Shown: one piece after another, positions 58,436 through 64,000 of the stretch | How positions within the stretch are numbered: the first letter of the stretch is position 1 | How the letters are laid out: each line of letters opens with the position of its first letter | Source of the DNA: Tetracladium setigerum | Taxonomy: Eukaryota > Ascomycota > Leotiomycetes > Helotiales | Direction: 5' to 3' | DNA: 64,000 bases | NCBI GenBank assembly: GCA_031472005.1 | Contig: PZJY01000002.1 | Coordinates: 1,860,001-1,924,000, forward strand | Notes under the pieces: generated by a model | What the model was told of the DNA's origin: nothing | The model's input: only the letters and a program-made list of their open reading frames with translations | Database searches by the model: none | Program-made: the position numbers and the translations under genes

Positions 58436-60244
58436 ATGGATGCCAGTACGCCTTTGCGCATAGATGAGCACAACGCAAACCTCATCTTGACTCCTATCAT
58501 GACGACAGCATCCACGCCTGCCACTCCGGGCCTTCCACCCCCACAACAGTCCGCACACTTGCCCACGAAGAATTGAAGACCAACGATATCGACGAAGAAA
58601 TCATACCACCCGAAAGACCACAGAGCACGCCGTTCCCACACCAGAATTCGATGGAGGGTGATATTCATTGCGCCAGTCGCACGGGTGAAACAGATCTTTA
58701 TTTGGATGTGCCTTTCAAGCTATTTGAATCTCTTCAGTGCGAATCGAAACCCTCACGGCTTTGTGCTCTACCTACGGAAATCCACGAATGTATCCTCGAT
58801 CATCTCTTTGGCGTGAGAGCATCTGCTTCTTCGAGGACGGCGGCTGGGAAGATGAAGGTGCTGCGGAGTTGGGGGACAGTTTTGAGACATTCAAGGAGGA
58901 GAGAAGTATCGGAATTGGCTCTTGTGAGCGAGACGTGGCGCGATTTGATACAGGACCGATTGTACCGACATCTGAAGATCAAGGGCACGAGAGAGTCCGT
59001 GGAGCTGGCAAATTGGTGGTTCTTACGACATCCCCACCTCTGCCGATACGTCAAACACATCGAGATATGGTTCCCCGTCTTCCAACAGAAAACGCCGTCT
59101 TTTGATCGTCCCATCCGGGTAACTCCTGGTGTTCCTGATCGCATTCCAAGGTTTGGCAACGCGGTCCAGGATGTAGGCAATACCGTTACCTACCAGTCGC
59201 CTTCGAATAACTGCACGTTGGACGAGATCTTCCGATTTATCCAGATGACGTTTGCAGAGGCCTGTATACTTACGTTGGAGGGGGGAGATAGGAAGAAGCC
59301 ACCAATGGTCCAGCAATTTCGCAATCCGGCCTGGACAGTTCTACCAACAATCACCTCTGTCAGAACCCTGGTTTGCAAAGGACAGTGGAATCTGATCCGA
59401 TCCAATGACGATTTTCAGAATATCGCTGCTGCGCTCCCTAATATGATTGAATGGCACGGGTCCTACGCAAAGCCGAAATCAAAGAGCTATATTTCGATGG
59501 CGGCCATCCTTCCAAAGCTACCGGTGCATCTCACACATTTAAATCTGTCGTTGGAAGCCGATTACCGGCGAGAAGCCATTTGCCCTGTATTCTTCAAGAA
59601 AGTTGGACTTTCCACCCATTTCTGTTACGAGATGTCAAAAGCCATACCTACGTTAGAACATTTGCAATATACCGGTCGCATATGTCATTGTTTGTTTGAA
59701 AATGGTGCCAGATTATCAGATCCTAGGAAGACGAGACTGAAGAGCGTAGATTTGGTGGTAAAGAACGTGTGTCGACCGTCATATCTCTGGAACGATGGCT
59801 CTGGTGTCACCGATATGGCCTTCGTGCTAGCCTTCGAGTCTCTAGTATTAGCAGCGGTGAAATCCCTAGATCGATTAAAACAACTCGACTTCTTGCGAAT
59901 CCGCTTCATCGATCTCGGTTAGTTCATTCAACCTTCACAACCCAAATCTCATCATATATCTTACTAATTTGAAAAAAAACACAGACTCACAAATTCCCGC
60001 ACTAAACCCCTACTTTCAACTCGAAGACAAAAAATGCACTGGCATTTGGAGTGATGCCATCGTTGAAAATCTCGCACGTACCAGACCATCTGCTTCATTC
60101 ATCGAGAAGTCAGAGTGTTTGGGCGATGTAGGGTTCAAGGATGGCCAATTACAGACTTCGTCGACCTTCTCGAAGACGAGACCATTGAGCATCAAGGTGG
60201 CGAACTATGCGAGTTTGTCCGCGGGTGGGATTACGATTACTTGA
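58436..60244 (+). CDS. F-box-like protein, one-base frame break near the N-terminus
   Basis: Two exons (58436-59917, 59985-60244). The first ~36 codons end prematurely unless one C is added to the C5 run at 58538-58542; with it the frame runs on through LAHEELKTNDIDEE for 580 residues. An F-box-like helix is visible at about residues 100-145 (LCALPTEIHECILDHLF...LALVSETWRDLI). The remainder resembles the irregular leucine-rich region of fungal F-box proteins that pick substrates for SCF ubiquitin ligases, though repeats are weak. If the break is real, translation could begin at a later ATG and spare the F-box. Substrate is unknown. Confidence 0.75.
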
Positions 60245-61034
60245 TTTGGAGGGAGGGAGTCGGGTTGGATATAAATCTTCATCCGATCTAGAAGCTTTGC
60301 TTTACAGCTTTCGGCTTTCGCAGAAGAGATCTGACCTTGCTGATTTAAAAGCACCGGATTAGATTATATTTTTCTTTGCTTGTCCCTCGTTTCCTTTTTC
60401 GCAATATGGGAAAAAGAAACGGGAACGGTAGGGTGTAATGGAGTCAAAATGGAATTGGGACAGCGGGGGGAAAGATACCTAATCTGTTTTTGTTTGATAT
60501 TATGTGGCATGTGGAGTTTGTCCTTATGGAGTTTTTCTTTTTTAGTTTTCATTTCTCGGCTTGCATGGTATGGTGGGAAGCGTCACATTTGGAGTTTTAT
60601 CTGGCGTGAAGTGGTTTAATGCTATGACGAAAGGAGATGGGAATTTTCTTTAAAACTGGTGGATTAGAGTTCACCGAGCTTAAAAATCTCTTTAGCTTGC
60701 CTACCTACTCTAGAATAGTCCGAGCTAAGTGAGACCAAAGGGTCAATTCAGGTGTTGAATCCCATGTTTGTGATACAAAGTGATGAGTGACACTGAGTTG
60801 CCTTTGATATATTTTGGACTTGATGATCTGAAAAGACAATCCCACTTTGTCAACATTTTGTTATTGATATCCCTTTTGCTAGACCTCGAGATCCATGCAC
60901 TGAGTTGAGCATTTTGCTTTACAAATGTCATTTCTTTTCCAAACATATATACATCCAAGCTTGAAAGTGGAGCACATGATCCATCTGCCTCCACACAGAA
61001 TCCCAAGAATCTCAAGTACGTACCTTACTTATCC
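60245..61034. other. Intergenic spacer between convergent genes
   Basis: 790 bp after both stop codons. It contains T-rich stretches and no gene. Confidence 0.5.
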
Positions 61035-62628
61035 TACACTACAACCCCTGAAGCTACATAACTCCTCCTCTCCTTACTTCCGTCCGCCCTTCCCTCCCAA
61101 TTTTCCAGTTCCAGCACCAGCACCACCACCAATATCACCAACAACCGTCCCCAAGATCCAACAATTAACCACAAAAAACGCAACGCCTGCACCCCACAGT
61201 CCAGGCACGAAAGTGCTCGTGCCCAAGAACTCCAGATTGAAGGCTTGTTGGAGCCAGGCTGCTTGGGTTAAGATCCAGAGGAGGGCGGTGATGATGCCGC
61301 GTTTGGGGTTGCTGAGAAGGCTGGAGGTGGGGAGGTAGAGCGGGGTGAATATTAGGTACCAGATGAAATACTGTTCTCTTTGGTAAGCTTATGGGTTGGA
61401 CTGGGGGAAAGGATTGAAGAGGGATGAGATATAGACTTGAGAGAATGCATTTGGGGAGATTGGGAAGAAGGAGAGGAGGAAATGAGTGGTGGGACGGGAG
61501 GAGCCAAAAAAAATAAGAGCAGTAATGAAGAAAGACAGACGTACCTGGGAAGTACAGACTTTATTGAAAGTCACAAATGCAAATGTTTGCGCTAACATGG
61601 TTGAAGGGAGATCTTTCTTGGCTAGGAGCAAGGGGAGAGCGATGGCTGAGAGGAAAATCTGAGGATAAATGCTAGGGATTCGAAGTTCCATGTTGTGGGT
61701 GAGGTAGAGGATGTAGAGGAAGAGAGGTAGAGGAGTGTGTTGTAGGGCGAGAAGTTGTGGCGGTGGTCGATCCGGGTGACATGGTGGAAGAATGTTTGTT
61801 TGAGGAATGGTGCTCCATACCTATTTTTTGTTAGTTGGAGCTTTTTTTGGGGGCATTTTACTTTCGAGTAGAAAATTGCATGCGTTACTTCGTAAACATA
61901 AAGAGGGAAAAAGAGGATGGAGACGTACAGAGAATACATAACGACATTCAAGCCCATAAAAACGCTCAAACTAACCACCCCAAGCCTCACTCTCTCCTTA
62001 TTACAAAATCTCCTCAGCCAATTACCCGTCCTCTTCTCCAACCCCAGATTCGCCTCATCCATCCACCACACAATACTACTCGCGTAAATGAATGGATAAA
62101 TCTTAAAATGCACACTCAAGCCCAACAACACCCCAGCAAGCACAACCCTTCTCCTAGTAATTGCCCACAGAAGCGCAATGACCATTACAGCCAACAAGCC
62201 CTCTGAACTTCCTCGAGTGGAAATCGTAGCTACCATGGGGTTCAACAGCCAGATGGAAGCGAATTTCAATGCACGGGGCATGGGCATTTTCTGAGGGCCA
62301 GCAGCATTGGTGAGGAGGAGGATGAGTAGGTATCCGGCGATGAGGTCGCTGAGTGCGAAGAGAAGCTTGCCGAAGGAGAAGAAGGAGGTGGTGGGGAGCA
62401 GGAGCCAGGCGAGAAGGGGAGTGTAGCGGTAGGTTTCTCGGGCGTAGGGGGATTGGGAGTGTGAGATGAAGCGGGAGGCGTCGGTGAAGACGTAGTAGTC
62501 TATGTCGGTGTATTTGAGGGGGTGTAGGCATCTTGATAGAGACCCCAGAGGAAGAGAACAAGGCGGAGGAGAGTAGCGAGGGAGAAGATGGCGAGAGGGG
62601 AGGAGAAGAGGGTTGTTGTGAGTGACAT
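61035..62628 (-). CDS. GPI14: GPI mannosyltransferase I (PIG-M/Gpi14), two one-base frame breaks
   Basis: Three exons (62628-61929, 61820-61545, 61370-61035) encode a multi-pass ER protein that adds the first mannose to the GPI precursor. The luminal DXD motif lies in KYTDIDYYVFTDA. Later family blocks are YARETYRYTPLLAWLL, RGSSEGLL, HFKIYPFIYA, RIDHRHNFSPYN and LAKKDLPSTMLAQTFAFVTFNK. Breaks occur at G5 62518-62522 (just before the DXD motif) and at 61663-61664 (between LAFI and PQIFLSA). One extra base at each gives about 437 residues in frame. The gene is essential in yeast, so both are likely sequence errors. Intron 2 is 174 bp. The C-terminal Gly-rich tail ends at a TAG at 61037-61035. 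Confidence 0.88.
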
Positions 62629-62947
62629 TGTGTGTTTGTGTGGTTATGAAAGGGGATTGCTTTCAAGGGGGTGTTGACATTTTTATATTGGGTGAATCGA
62701 ATGTGAGGTTGAAGCAAGCTATGAGCCAATTAGAAAGAGAAAATAGGCGACTCTAAGATTTTGAAGCTTACTATTTCTTGAAATGAAGTTATGTTGTTTC
62801 CCTCTGAATTTATTTTTATTATTGTTGAATGTTGATACATCTTCCTCCATTTCAATCAACTGTGGCTGAATTAACCTCACCCCGCCAAGCATCTCTCACA
62901 ACTCCACTCCACAACCCCCAGTCACAAATTCCAGATATCAATCGACC
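62629..62947. other. Divergent promoter region, GPI14 and TRAX genes
   Basis: 319 bp between two start codons read in opposite directions. AT-rich, no specific site is assigned. Confidence 0.5.
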
Positions 62948-64000
62948 ATGTCCTCCTCCACATCCGTCCCTTTTCACACCTTACCACCAACGCAAAACCC
63001 AGTTCCTGTTGGAGAATCAGACGAAATGTCAGGAACAAAGCGATCTCATGATGGGGTAGAGAAAGAGAAGGAAGCCACAGAGGCAATCTCACCCTTCATG
63101 CCGATGTTTGAGGTTTTCAGAAACGAGTTGGACGAGCATCATGATCGAAGAGAACGCATCATCAAGGCTTCTAGGGATATCACTGCTGCTAGTAAAAGAT
63201 GTTCGTTTTCCTCTTTCTGTTGCCATAGATAAAATCACTAATTGATCTACTCGAACAGAATCTTCGCTCTTCAAAGGTATGGGATCACGTGTTTTCATAT
63301 TCCTTTCTATGAGATGCCTGCTATATATGTTTGTACTCACTCAGTCGATCAATTGGATGTCGAAGTATCGTCTTGATCGATTCTCCTAGTCTTGATCTCC
63401 TCGATGTCATACAAGTCGATAATCTCCCCCATCACACCAACCTCTTCCCTCCACCATCACACTACTAACTCACCTCTCCAGAGTCCGCACCCTCAATTCC
63501 CCCATCCCCCCAAAAATCCTCAGCACAACCCTCCCCACTCCACCACCACAACCAAATCATTCAACCTCATCATCCCAGACCTAACCGGTATCAACACCTG
63601 GCGCTACCAACGCCAAATCTCGGGCGGCATCCAAGAATACATGGAAGCCATCTCCTTCCAACACTACCTCACCACGCAACGCCTCATTACACTCTCCGAA
63701 GCCTCTTCTTCCCTCCCACCTGGAATCGAACTGACCGGTGATGATTATGTCCTAGGTATTTTTGATTTGGTGGGCGAGTTGATGAGATTTGCTATTACTG
63801 CTATGGCGACTGAAGGGGTTTTGCCGGGTGGTGAGCAGGGCCAGCAGAACGAGCTTGCGAGTGGTGGTGGTGGTGATGGTGGGAAGAGAGATATCCTAAT
63901 GGATCTGAGAACTTTGCGTTCGGCGTTCCAGGCGCTGGATACGAGTAGTTGTGGTGGAACGGGGTGGGAAAGGACGTGGAGAAGAAAATGGAGGTGATGA
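62948..64000 (+). CDS. Translin-associated factor X (TRAX) homologue, cut by the window end
   Basis: Three exons are seen (62948-63200, 63259-63276, 63482 onward). TRAX pairs with translin to form the C3PO RNA/DNA-binding nuclease. Family blocks are FMPMFEVFRNELDEHHDRRERIIKASRDITAASK, IFALQ, RVRTLNSPIP, GINTWRYQRQISGGIQEYMEAISFQHYLTTQ and FDLVGELMRFAITAM. The second exon is only 18 nt. Three one-base deficits disturb the frame: A4 63194-63197, C4 63533-63536 and A3 63969-63971; adding one base at each restores SKKI-IFALQ, TLPHSTTT and WEKDVEKKMEVM. The C-terminus lies beyond the window. The upstream 60 residues are disordered. Confidence 0.87.

Overview
This window is nuclear DNA from a filamentous ascomycete (Pezizomycotina). 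Genes are split by many 45-130 bp GT-AG introns, and the gene set includes HET, NACHT/ankyrin, DUF3176, WSC and GH76 proteins together with fungal housekeeping genes (squalene synthase, IKS1-type kinase, GPI mannosyltransferase I). A pectin-methylesterase protein, a rhamnose-pathway epimerase/reductase and the intron style suggest a plant-associated fungus, perhaps Leotiomycetes. That class assignment is inference.

Layout. 0.6-16 kb: an HSPA12-type Hsp70, a secreted two-WSC protein, two low-complexity genes (one proline-rich, one Lys/Glu-rich with 29-residue repeats), a GH76 cell-wall mannanase and a purine nucleoside permease. 17.7-27.1 kb: the most interesting block. A very large NACHT-ankyrin receptor with N-terminal zinc fingers (minus) is divergent from a DUF7580-subtilisin fusion protease (plus), which converges on a gasdermin-like gene (minus). 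Gasdermin plus S8 protease is the arrangement of the Podospora het-Q1/het-Q2 incompatibility pair, and here an NLR-type receptor shares the promoter region of the protease. I read this as a candidate regulated cell-death / allorecognition module. 28.9-36.1 kb: a giant secreted protein with five tandem pectin-methylesterase-like domains and a long Ser/Thr tail. 36.5-49 kb: IKS1 kinase, DUF3176 membrane protein, HET-domain protein, a CAJ1-type J-protein (its HPD motif split by a GC-AG intron) and a rhamnose-synthesis epimerase/reductase. 50-64 kb: a degenerate JmjC gene with an in-register downstream frame, an intron-containing tRNA-Thr(CGT), squalene synthase, an F-box-like protein, GPI14 and a truncated TRAX/translin gene.

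Sequence quality matters here. At fifteen places a conserved protein is broken by one base, and fourteen of these are one-base deficits, often in G or C runs. Two hit GPI14, expected to be essential, so many are probably base-calling errors rather than dead genes. Eleven other genes (about 21 kb of coding sequence), including the whole NLR-protease-gasdermin block, read through cleanly. Exon coordinates below were derived by eye from splice consensus and reading-frame continuity.
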